NCBI RefSeq assembly: GCF_000281955.1
Contig: NZ_AKKF01000172.1
Span: forward strand, 1 to 37,671
Direction of reading: 5' to 3'
Source of the DNA: Caulobacter sp. AP07
Lineage (GTDB): Bacteria; Pseudomonadota; Alphaproteobacteria; Caulobacterales; Caulobacteraceae
Length of the DNA: 37,671 nucleotides
The position numbers were made by a program, and so were the translations under genes. The notes under the pieces were generated by a model that had not been told where the DNA came from, did no database searches, and was given only the letters and a program-made list of their open reading frames with translations. Numbering within the stretch: position 1 is the stretch's first letter; the number at the start of each line of letters is the position of its first letter. Below are positions 1 through 6,473 of this stretch, piece after piece.

Positions 1-18
1 GAGTGGGCCAGCGCGGCG

Positions 19-62
19 CTCCCCCTCCGACCCTCCGGGCCACCTCCCCCAGAGGGGGAGGA
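19..62. repeat. CCTCCCCC/GGGGGAGG palindromic intergenic repeat
   Basis: Just after the ivd stop codon lies a palindrome CCTCCCCC-AGA-GGGGGAGG preceded by a CTCCGACCCTCCGGGCCA block. The reverse complement has the same layout as the element at the other end of the window (37578-37625): a short hairpin, then GTGGC, a variable spacer and GGAGGGGG. It may also act as a terminator for ivd, but it has no T tract. Confidence 0.6.
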
Positions 63-63
63 T

Positions 64-1218
64 CTAAGCCCCCACCAGCTCGCGCCCGATCAGGAACCGG
101 CGAATCTCGTTGGTCCCGGCGCCGATGTCGTAGAGCTTGGCGTCGCGGACCAGGCGCTCGACCGGCCACTCCTTGGTGTAGCCGGCCCCGCCCAGGGCCT
201 GGACGGCCTCCAGCGACACCTTCACGGCGTTCTCCGAGGCCATCAGGATCGCCCCGGCCGCGTCGAACCGCGTGGTCTTGCCGGCGTCGCAGGCGCGGGC
301 CACGGCGTAGACATAGGCCCGGGCCGAGTTCAGGGCGACGTACATGTCGGCCACCTTGCCCTGCATCAGCTGGAACGAGCCGATCGCCTTGCCGAACTGC
401 TTGCGGTCGCGGACATAGGGCAGGACCACGTCCAGGCAGGCCTGCATGATGCCCAGGGGCCCCGCCGACAGCACGGCGCGCTCGTAGTCCAGGCCGCTCA
501 TCAGCACCCCGACGCCGCCGCCCACCGGGCCCATGACGTTCTCTTCGGGAACCTCGCAGTCCTCGAACACCAGTTCGGCGGTGTCGGACCCGCGCATGCC
601 CATCTTGTCGAGCTTCTTGCTGACGCTGAAGCCCTTCATGCCCTTCTCGATGAGGAAGGCGGTGATCCGGCTGTCGTCGGTCTTGGCGTAGACCACCAGG
701 GTGTCGGCGTGCGGGGCGTTGGTGATCCAGAACTTCGTGCCGTTCAGCACGTAGCGGTCACCGACCAACTCGGCCTTCAGCTTCATCGACACCACGTCCG
801 AGCCCGAGCCGGCCTCGCTCATGGCCAGGGAGCCGACGTGCTCGCCGCTGATCAGCTTGGGCAGGTAGCGCCGCTTCTGCTCGGGCGTGCCCCAGCGGCG
901 GATCTGGTTGACGCAGAGATTGGAGTGGGCGCCGTAGCTGAGCCCCACCGAGGCCGAGGCTCTGGAGACCTCCTCCATGGCGATGACGTGCTCGAGATAG
1001 CCCAGGCCCAGGCCGCCGAACTCCTCCTCGACCGTGATGCCGTGCAGGCCCAGGTCACCCATCGGGACCCACAGCTCGCGCGGGAAGAGGTTGGTTTCGT
1101 CGATCCTGGCCGCGATCGGCGCGATCTGGTCGGCCGCGAAGCGGGCGGTGGTGTCACGGATCGCGTCGGCCGTCTCGCCCAGCGCGAAGTCCATCGAGGG
1201 TGCGGTTTGGTTCGTCAT
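64..1218 (-). CDS. ivd: isovaleryl-CoA dehydrogenase
   Basis: FAD-dependent acyl-CoA dehydrogenase that oxidises isovaleryl-CoA to 3-methylcrotonyl-CoA in leucine breakdown and passes electrons to electron-transfer flavoprotein. The whole acyl-CoA dehydrogenase fold is present: an N-terminal helical domain, the [14 protein letters not shown] flavin/substrate segment, and a C-terminal domain ending [16 protein letters not shown]. The glutamate in [15 protein letters not shown] sits where isovaleryl-CoA dehydrogenases carry their catalytic base; most other acyl-CoA dehydrogenases have theirs near the C-terminus. This placement is what points to the isovaleryl-specific subfamily. Length of about 385 residues is normal. 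The start is uncertain: in-frame ATGs lie at 1230, 1224 and 1218 and none has a clear Shine-Dalgarno; 1218 ([11 protein letters not shown]) is chosen by family length. No neighbouring carboxylase or hydratase of the leucine pathway is in view. Confidence 0.9.
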   Translation of the reverse strand: MTNQTAPSMDFALGETADAIRDTTARFAADQIAPIAARIDETNLFPRELWVPMGDLGLHGITVEEEFGGLGLGYLEHVIAMEEVSRASASVGLSYGAHSNLCVNQIRRWGTPEQKRRYLPKLISGEHVGSLAMSEAGSGSDVVSMKLKAELVGDRYVLNGTKFWITNAPHADTLVVYAKTDDSRITAFLIEKGMKGFSVSKKLDKMGMRGSDTAELVFEDCEVPEENVMGPVGGGVGVLMSGLDYERAVLSAGPLGIMQACLDVVLPYVRDRKQFGKAIGSFQLMQGKVADMYVALNSARAYVYAVARACDAGKTTRFDAAGAILMASENAVKVSLEAVQALGGAGYTKEWPVERLVRDAKLYDIGAGTNEIRRFLIGRELVGA

Positions 1219-1297
1219 GGGCATGTGCATAGCACAAACGCCCGCGGATCAAGCAGACCCGCGGGCGTTCATGCTCTCGATCCCGGGATCGGAGACT

Positions 1298-2575
1298 CTA
1301 GTCTTCGACCTGAGGCTCGGGGTCGCCCAGCCGGCGCATCAGCAGATAGGCCGAGGTGGCGAAGCAGATCATGCCGATGACGCTGGCGGACCAGCCGAAC
1401 ATCCGGATCGGCGACAGGCCCTCGCCGGCCCCGACGCTGAGGTTCCACAGGATGCCGCCGCCGAACAGCGCCAGGCCCAGCAGGCCCAGGCTGACCAGCA
1501 GGCTGACCCCGCCGAAGGCGTGCGGCTGAGCCGCGGCGAACGGCACTTCCTGCAGTTCGAGGTCGACCTCGGCGGCGCTGGTCGAGAAGCCGTCCAGATT
1601 GAACAACGACCCGCCGGGAGCCGGACGCGCCGTCTCGAACAGGTTGGGCTCGGCGGCGGCCGGGGCTTCCACGGTCGGTTGCGGCGCGAACGAGGGTTCG
1701 GCGACCGGCTCTTCCGGCGTCAGCTGGAACGGCGCGGTCACGGGATCGACGGCGACCAGGGCCTGGGGCGCCTGATAGACGGCCGGGGCCGGTTCGGCGG
1801 CGGCGGGAACGGGCGGCTCGGGCAGGACCAGGTCCTGGACCGGCGCGGCGACGCTCAGGGGGATCGGGATCGCCGCGACGCCTTCGTCGGGCAGGATGGC
1901 TTCCAGGCGCGCGCCGACCGCGGCGGCGGCCTGCTCGCTGGCGCTCGGCCCCCGGTTCTCGATCAGGGGCGCGGCGTCGCCGTCCTCGCGCAGGGCGATG
2001 GCCCTGTCGCCCAACAGGGAAGTGGTGATCGCCGCCGGCGTCTGGGCGGGGATCAGATGGCCCGCGTCATGGTCGATCCTGGGACGCAGCACCGAACTCG
2101 GCGCGGCCACCCAGCCACCGTCGGCCGGCGTCAGGAACAGGGTCTTTTCGGCCGAACGGCGGCGCACCAGGGCGTCGATGACGATCCGCTCGCCCTCGAA
2201 ATCGGCCTTGCGCCACATCTCCATGGCGCAGGCGGCCTGCAGCAGCGAACCCTCGTTCAGCCGGCGCAGCACGCCCGACCGGACGAAGTTCTCGGTGCCG
2301 ATGTTGAAGGCGAAACAGACCAGGGCGTCGAACTGGTTCTGGTTCAGCGGCGTGTAGACGTTCTCGTTGACCGCATGGGCCACGGTGATCAGATCGTAGA
2401 GCAGGAGAGCTTCAGCGTCCTGTTCCGAGACGGAAGCCCCGGCCCGCGCCGTCAGCGTATGGCCATAGCCCAGCGTCCAGCGCCCATCGGGGAGCTGCGC
2501 GGCTTTCATCCGGTAACCCTCGAATCTCTTGATGAGATCGACGGCGGCGCGGGAGACCTGATAACGCGGTTTCAT
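1298..2575 (-). CDS. spmX: stalked-pole morphogenesis muramidase-like protein SpmX
   Basis: Polar scaffold protein that in Caulobacter marks the stalked pole and recruits and activates the DivJ histidine kinase during the swarmer-to-stalked transition. Residues 1 to about 150 form a GH24 (phage lysozyme type) domain: E19 in KRFEGYR, D30 in LPDGRW and T34 before LGYGHT match the Glu/Asp/Thr lysozyme triad. Residues 160-350 are a proline-, alanine- and acid-rich linker. Two hydrophobic helices follow at roughly 357-379 and 395-413, with a short tail. This three-part layout is diagnostic of SpmX and unlike any secreted endolysin, since there is no signal peptide. The ATG at 2575 (MKPRYQVSRAAV) is chosen because it starts the conserved domain; a longer frame to 2632 would overlap the promoter. 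The Shine-Dalgarno is weak. A sigma-54-like promoter lies upstream, as expected for a TacA-activated gene. Confidence 0.93.
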   Translation of the reverse strand: MKPRYQVSRAAVDLIKRFEGYRMKAAQLPDGRWTLGYGHTLTARAGASVSEQDAEALLLYDLITVAHAVNENVYTPLNQNQFDALVCFAFNIGTENFVRSGVLRRLNEGSLLQAACAMEMWRKADFEGERIVIDALVRRRSAEKTLFLTPADGGWVAAPSSVLRPRIDHDAGHLIPAQTPAAITTSLLGDRAIALREDGDAAPLIENRGPSASEQAAAAVGARLEAILPDEGVAAIPIPLSVAAPVQDLVLPEPPVPAAAEPAPAVYQAPQALVAVDPVTAPFQLTPEEPVAEPSFAPQPTVEAPAAAEPNLFETARPAPGGSLFNLDGFSTSAAEVDLELQEVPFAAAQPHAFGGVSLLVSLGLLGLALFGGGILWNLSVGAGEGLSPIRMFGWSASVIGMICFATSAYLLMRRLGDPEPQVED

Positions 2576-2628
2576 CGCCAAGAATGACCCAGTTTGAGAC
2601 AGACGCGGATGCGTTCGAGGTGCTCCGC

Positions 2629-2642
2629 GCAAGATGGGCGCC
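2629..2642 (-). promoter_or_regulatory. sigma-54-type -24/-12 promoter for spmX
   Basis: On the minus strand the sequence GGCGCCCATCTTGC gives the invariant GG and GC dinucleotides separated by exactly ten bases, with TT before the GC as in the RpoN consensus. Transcription would begin near 2617, leaving about 42 bases of leader before the spmX ATG. From established Caulobacter biology, spmX transcription depends on the sigma-54 activator TacA. The match is good but not perfect: the base before GG is C rather than T, and the base after GC is G. Confidence 0.55.
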
Positions 2643-2679
2643 GTTTGCGGCCAACGCTTGGGCGCTCACCCAAATTTGT

Positions 2680-2697
2680 CATCCCGTTTCCGGGATG
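2680..2697 (-). terminator. hairpin downstream of mgtE
   Basis: CATCCCG and CGGGATG form a 7-bp stem. On the minus strand the loop is GAAA, a stable GNRA tetraloop, and it is followed by ACAAATTTGG. It starts 18 bases after the mgtE stop and precedes the spmX promoter, so it probably separates the two transcripts. The tail is only weakly T-rich. Confidence 0.45.
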
Positions 2698-2715
2698 GCA
2701 GCGCCTACTACACCC

Positions 2716-4170
2716 TCAGTGCAACAACAGCGCCGCGATCAGCAGCACCGCGAAGAAGCCGGTGAAGTCGGTCAGGAAGGTCACGAAGATCGACGACGAC
2801 ACCGCCGGGTCTCGTCCCATCTTGGCCAGGGCCAGCGGCGCCAGGATGCCGCCGACCGCGGCGGTGAAGATGTTGGTGATCAGGGCCAGGCCGACGATGA
2901 TCGCCAGCTTGCCGTGGTGGTCGGCCGGACCGAAGAACAGATAGGTCGCGCCGCCCATCACCAGGGCCAGGGTGCAGCCGTTGACGATGCCCACCGACAG
3001 TTCGCGCAGGATGATCCGGCGGGCGTTGGCCGTGGTCAGCTCCTTGCTGGCCAGGGCGCGCACGGCCACGGCCAGGGTCTGGGTGCCGGCGTTGCCGCCC
3101 AGGGACGAGACGATCGGCATCAGGATGGCCAGGGCCACCAGCTGGGCGATCTCGTTCTGGAAGACCGCCACGCCGCTGACGGCGATGGTGGCGGTGACCA
3201 GGTTCAGCAGCAGCCACGGCAGGCGGGCGCGGACGATGTCGACGACCGTGGCGTCACGGCCGGCGTCGCTCACCCCGGCCAGGGCCAGGATGTCTTCCTC
3301 GGCCTCTTCGCGGATGACCCCGACGATGTCGTCGACGGTGATCTGGCCCACCAGCCGCCCACCGGCCTCGACGACCGGGGCGCTGATCAGGTGGTACTTG
3401 TCGAAGATGTAGGCGACCTCTTCCTGGTCCATGTCGACGGTGATCTCGGTCACGGCCTCCATGATCTCGGCCAGGGGGGTCTCCAGCTTGCTGGTCAGCA
3501 GCAGGCTGATCGGCAGGGCGCCGACCGGGGTGAAGGACGGGTCCACCACATAGACGTCGAAGAACAGCTCCGGCAGGTGGTCGCCGGACTCGCGCACATG
3601 GTCGATGGTCTGGCCCACGGTCCAGAACTGCGGCGCGGCCAGGAACTCGCGCTGCATCAAGCGGCCGGCCGTCTCGTCCTCGTAGGACAGCGAGGTCTCG
3701 ATCGCCGCGCGGTCGCCCTCGTCCATGGCGGCCAGCACCTGGGCGCGCTTGCCCTCGTCCAGGTCGTCGATGACGTCGGCGGCGTCGTCGGAGTCCAGCT
3801 CCTCCAGGGCCTTGGCCAGGGTGTGCGAAGGCGTGGCCTCCAGCACCTCCTCGCGTAGGTTGTCGTCCAGCTCGGCGATGATCTCGCCCAGCCATTCCGG
3901 GTCGAGGACCGGGATCACCTCTTCGCGGTAGCCGGCCGACAGGAAGCCCATCAGGTCGGCGACGTCGGCGGGGTCCAGCGCATGGACCAGCTCGCGCAGG
4001 CGCGCGGTGTCGCCGCGGTCGGCCGCGTCGATCACCATCTCGACATATTCGGGATTGAGGGCGTAGTCGTCGCCGAGGGCGAGGTCTTCGAGGTCCTCGA
4101 CCGTCTCCGGCTCGGGAATGAGCAGATTATGGCGCGCAGCGTCGGTCAGGTCGGCTGTTTCCCGGGACAT
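2716..4170 (-). CDS. mgtE: magnesium transporter MgtE
   Basis: Inner-membrane Mg2+ channel/transporter. The 484-residue product has the complete MgtE layout: an acidic N-terminal superhelical domain with DPADVADLMGFL-type repeats (about residues 40-165), a CBS pair (about 170-295, including EEVAYIFDKYHLISAPVV), and a C-terminal five-helix membrane domain beginning RLPWLLLNLVTATIAVSG and containing the conserved SLGGNAGTQTLAV segment that lines the ion path. The ATG at 4170 has a strong AGGAGG Shine-Dalgarno at good spacing. The gene follows the tRNA-Leu gene on the same strand, with two hairpins between them, and is followed by spmX. No Mg2+-sensing riboswitch is recognisable in the leader. 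Intact and typical in length. Confidence 0.95.
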   Translation of the reverse strand: MSRETADLTDAARHNLLIPEPETVEDLEDLALGDDYALNPEYVEMVIDAADRGDTARLRELVHALDPADVADLMGFLSAGYREEVIPVLDPEWLGEIIAELDDNLREEVLEATPSHTLAKALEELDSDDAADVIDDLDEGKRAQVLAAMDEGDRAAIETSLSYEDETAGRLMQREFLAAPQFWTVGQTIDHVRESGDHLPELFFDVYVVDPSFTPVGALPISLLLTSKLETPLAEIMEAVTEITVDMDQEEVAYIFDKYHLISAPVVEAGGRLVGQITVDDIVGVIREEAEEDILALAGVSDAGRDATVVDIVRARLPWLLLNLVTATIAVSGVAVFQNEIAQLVALAILMPIVSSLGGNAGTQTLAVAVRALASKELTTANARRIILRELSVGIVNGCTLALVMGGATYLFFGPADHHGKLAIIVGLALITNIFTAAVGGILAPLALAKMGRDPAVSSSIFVTFLTDFTGFFAVLLIAALLLH

Positions 4171-4251
4171 TGGGACCTCCTGACTCTTAAGACGTGCGTC
4201 CTGCGCGTGACCTGAAGCTGCGAAGGGTCAAACCCTTCCCCTGAAATGGTT

Positions 4252-4297
4252 AGAGCGCGCCTGACGAGTCGGAAACCGATTTCGCCAGGCACGCTCT
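4252..4297 (-). repeat. AGAGCG...CGCTCT palindromic intergenic element
   Basis: AGAGCGCGCCTG (4252-4263) and CAGGCACGCTCT (4286-4297) form a 12-bp stem around a GGAAACCGATTTC core. The single mismatch on the plus strand becomes a G-U pair in minus-strand RNA. The layout, TTAGAGC start, central AAACCG-type core and terminal GCTCT, resembles the short palindromic repeats scattered between genes of many Rhizobiales. A second small hairpin (GAAGGGT/ACCCTTC, 4222-4238) lies next to it. Both stand between tRNA-Leu and mgtE. Confidence 0.5.
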
Positions 4298-4313
4298 ATG
4301 CCGTTGTCTCACC

Positions 4314-4398
4314 TGGTGCGGTCGAGAAGACTCGAACTTCCACGGGTTGCCCCACAGCGACCTCAACGCTGCGCGTCTACCAATTCCGCCACGACCGC
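4314..4398 (-). tRNA. tRNA-Leu (anticodon GAG)
   Basis: An 85-base cloverleaf on the minus strand. The acceptor arms GCGGTCG and CGACCGC pair; the anticodon arm is CAGCG-TTGAGGT-CGCTG, giving anticodon GAG for CUC/CUU leucine codons. There is a long variable arm, as expected for a class II tRNA, and the T arm carries TTCGAGT. The CCA end is encoded. Confidence 0.95.
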
Positions 4399-4495
4399 TC
4401 GTGGTGAGGCGCGGCAGGTAGCAAACTGAGTCTGCTTTGGGAAGAGCGGAGTTCGCTGACGGCGCACAAAGCGTCGTTCCGACGCGGCGAAGGCC

Positions 4496-4747
4496 TCAGA
4501 CCCCGCCGGCCATGTAGTCGTAGACGTCGGCGGCGCGGGTCACCTGGATGGCGATGCGGTCGTCGCTGATCTGGATTTCGCCGCGGGCGATCGGATGGTT
4601 GTTGGCCAGGATCCAGACCTCGTCATTGGTCTTGGCGTCCAGCGGGATCACCGCGCCACGGCCCATGCGCAGCAGTTGCTGCATCGGCAGGATCGAGCGC
4701 CCCAGAAGAACGGAGATCTCGACATTGACGGCGTTGACCTGGCTCAC
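4496..4747 (-). CDS. FliN/SpoA-domain protein (flagellar motor switch-like)
   Basis: Small cytoplasmic protein made of a single SpoA (FliN C-terminal) domain: VNVEISVLLGRS, PMQQLLRMGRGAVIPLD, then VWILANNHPIARGEIQ and a closing IQVTRA strand. FliN forms the bottom ring of the flagellar C-ring and binds CheY-type signals. This 83-residue protein lacks the N-terminal extension of usual FliN. The GTG at 4747 is preferred because AGGGA lies eight bases upstream; the longer GTG start at 4771 has no ribosome binding site. There are no other flagellar genes in the window, so it may be a second switch component or a regulator rather than the main FliN. The family call is firm; the role is open. Confidence 0.8.
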   Translation of the reverse strand: MSQVNAVNVEISVLLGRSILPMQQLLRMGRGAVIPLDAKTNDEVWILANNHPIARGEIQISDDRIAIQVTRAADVYDYMAGGV

Positions 4748-4817
4748 GAAGTAAGTCCCTGGAAGGCGCACGCGACCATGGTCGGTCGCGCGATGCCCAT
4801 TGCAAGACTAAGGCCGC

Positions 4818-5558
4818 ATGCTTGATCGCCCGTTAAGCCTTGAAAATAAAGCGCTTCCGCTGCTGGGTCGCTCGGACGGCGCCCCCGTCGGCTGGGCGGT
4901 TTCGACCGGGTACGTGCCCTACCCGGCAGCCGTTGCCGCCATGGAGGCCCGCGCCGCCGCCATCGCCGAGGGAACGGCGGGCGAGCTGGTGTGGCTGCTG
5001 GAGCATCCGCCGCTCTATACCGCCGGAATCTCGTCCAAGCCCGCCGACCTGATCGCCCCCGGCCGCTTCCCGGTGTTCGAGAGCGGCCGCGGCGGGCAAT
5101 TCACCTATCACGGCCCCGGCCAGCGGGTGGCCTATGTGATGCTGGACCTGACCCAGCGGGGCCGCGACGTGCGGGCCTTCGTGGCGGCGCTGGAGGGCTG
5201 GATCATCGACGCCCTGGCCGCCTTCAACGTCACCGGCGAGATGCGCGACGGCCGGGTCGGCGTCTGGGTCGAGCGCAAGGGCCCCGGCTGGTCGCGCGAC
5301 GACAAGATCGCCGCCCTCGGCGTCAAGCTGCGCAAGTGGGTCAGCTTCCACGGGATCAGCCTGAACGTCGAACCGGAGCTGGAGCACTTCTCGGGCATCG
5401 TGCCCTGCGGCCAGACCGAGCACGGCGTCACCAGCCTGGTCGACCTGGGCCTGCCGGTGACCATGGACGAGGCCGACGCGGCCCTGCGATCGAGCTTCAC
5501 GCGGGTGTTCGGTCCGGTGCAGGATTGCCCTTCTCCCCTTGCGGGAGAAGGAATCTAA
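4818..5558 (+). CDS. lipB: octanoyltransferase LipB
   Basis: Transfers the octanoyl group from acyl carrier protein to lipoyl domains, the first step of protein lipoylation. Signature segments are present: [12 protein letters not shown] (91-102), the catalytic lysine K163 in [21 protein letters not shown], and catalytic C197 in GIVPCGQ. The core is complete and of normal length, but the last residues (PSPLAGEGI) are encoded by a palindromic intergenic repeat at 5529-5551, which has replaced the natural end. The stop codon overlaps by four bases with the stop of the convergent DUF805 gene. The gene is divergent from the FliN-like gene. No strong Shine-Dalgarno precedes the ATG at 4818. Confidence 0.95.
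   Translation: MLDRPLSLENKALPLLGRSDGAPVGWAVSTGYVPYPAAVAAMEARAAAIAEGTAGELVWLLEHPPLYTAGISSKPADLIAPGRFPVFESGRGGQFTYHGPGQRVAYVMLDLTQRGRDVRAFVAALEGWIIDALAAFNVTGEMRDGRVGVWVERKGPGWSRDDKIAALGVKLRKWVSFHGISLNVEPELEHFSGIVPCGQTEHGVTSLVDLGLPVTMDEADAALRSSFTRVFGPVQDCPSPLAGEGI
5529..5551. repeat. CCTTCTCCC palindromic repeat inside the lipB 3' end
   Basis: A CCTTCTCC...GGAGAAGG palindrome with CTTGCGG centre. In this frame it encodes PSPLAGEG, the C-terminal tail of LipB. The same element occurs at 36962-36984 (variant) and, inverted, at 37101-37123, where it encodes the same peptide at the end of a GNAT protein. Confidence 0.8.
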
Positions 5559-5962
5559 ACCGACACCGTCGGCTTCAGCGGGTTGGGCCCGTAGCGGTTG
5601 GCCCCCTGCTCGCTCGGCATGGCGCCCAGCTCGATGATCGCCCAGACCACGACGGCGGCGAACAGGAAGTCCAGGAAGTGCTTGGGCGTCGGCCAGACGG
5701 CGACCAGGGAGATCAGGATCAGGGCCGCCCACCAGCCCGAGCGTCCCCGGTCGTGCAGCCGCTTGGACAGCACGCAGGTCGCGAAGAACAGCAGCGGCGG
5801 ATAGATCAGCCAGCCGGTCAGCAGGTGGATGGTCATGCCGGCGATGGCTTCATAGAGCACGGCGAAGCCCAGCAGCGCCGCCGAGGCGATCAGGAACGGC
5901 CCGCGCGCGATCCGCCCCGAGGCCGACAGGAAGAGATCCGTCCATTCGCCGCGATCGTTCAT
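5555..5962 (-). CDS. DUF805 family membrane protein
   Basis: A 135-residue integral membrane protein of the DUF805 family, function unknown. It opens with [21 protein letters not shown], matching the family pattern in which a short amphipathic start with GR and R/F residues leads into the first helix. Three to four hydrophobic helices follow, and the middle carries the typical [12 protein letters not shown] motif (family: K-R-x-H-D-x-x-R-S-G-W). Downstream of a related gene on the same strand (6026-6430) with 63 bases between them, so the two are probably a tandem duplication and co-transcribed. The 3' end overlaps lipB by four bases. Confidence 0.85.
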   Translation of the reverse strand: MNDRGEWTDLFLSASGRIARGPFLIASAALLGFAVLYEAIAGMTIHLLTGWLIYPPLLFFATCVLSKRLHDRGRSGWWAALILISLVAVWPTPKHFLDFLFAAVVVWAIIELGAMPSEQGANRYGPNPLKPTVSV

Positions 5963-6025
5963 TCAGGCGGGTCCCAGCGATTCCGATGCGCCAAACCTAG
6001 GCCGCGCCGCGTCCCGGCGAAAGGC

Positions 6026-6430
6026 CTAGGCGAAGACCTCGGCCAGCTTGTTGTCGGTGTCGCCGCCGATGCCCTTGGGCGACTTGCCATAGCTGTTGGG
6101 ACCTTGCGTGCCGTCCAGGAAACCCAACTCGACCGCGCCCCAGATCCAGCCGACAATCGGCACCAGCCAGAAGAACGCCACCCAGCCGCCGCCCCTGTTG
6201 CGATCGTGGCAGCGCTTGAGCGCCAGGGCGATACCGATCCAGAGCTGAGGGATGTACAGCAGATACTGGAGGATCGTCGAAGGGCCGTTGTTCCTTTCAG
6301 CGTCGCCGAAGATCGCGAAAGACGTCAGGGTAATCACAGCGACGACCAGGGTGAGCCCGATGTTGATCAGCCAATAGTCCCGGCGGCGCAGCCGCCCCTC
6401 GAAGCCGAACACCTTGTCCATCAACGTCAT
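6026..6430 (-). CDS. DUF805 family membrane protein
   Basis: Second member of the DUF805 family, 134 residues. It starts MTLMDKVFGFEGRLRRRDYW, the usual F-x-G-R-xx-R-x-x-Y/F-W opening, has four hydrophobic segments, and contains LKRCHDRNRGGGW, the counterpart of [12 protein letters not shown] in its neighbour. The C-terminus GTQGPNSYGKSPKG matches the usual G-x-x-G-x-N-x-Y/F-G ending. Divergent in sequence from the adjacent paralogue, so the duplication is not recent. Function unknown; the family is common in bacteria and often sits in stress or envelope contexts. Confidence 0.85.
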   Translation of the reverse strand: MTLMDKVFGFEGRLRRRDYWLINIGLTLVVAVITLTSFAIFGDAERNNGPSTILQYLLYIPQLWIGIALALKRCHDRNRGGGWVAFFWLVPIVGWIWGAVELGFLDGTQGPNSYGKSPKGIGGDTDNKLAEVFA

Positions 6431-6473
6431 CGAATCGCCCCCATGCGCTCAACCCCAGCGCACACGATCACGC

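Noticed and set aside
2576..2632. Upstream extension of SpmX by 19 residues
   Set aside because: The added residues are not part of the conserved start MKPRxQVSRAAV and the extension would reach into the sigma-54-like promoter and past the likely transcription start.
4171..4251. Magnesium-sensing riboswitch (M-box) in the mgtE leader
   Set aside because: The leader between the tRNA and mgtE is too short and holds only a small hairpin and the palindromic repeat; no M-box conserved segments are seen.
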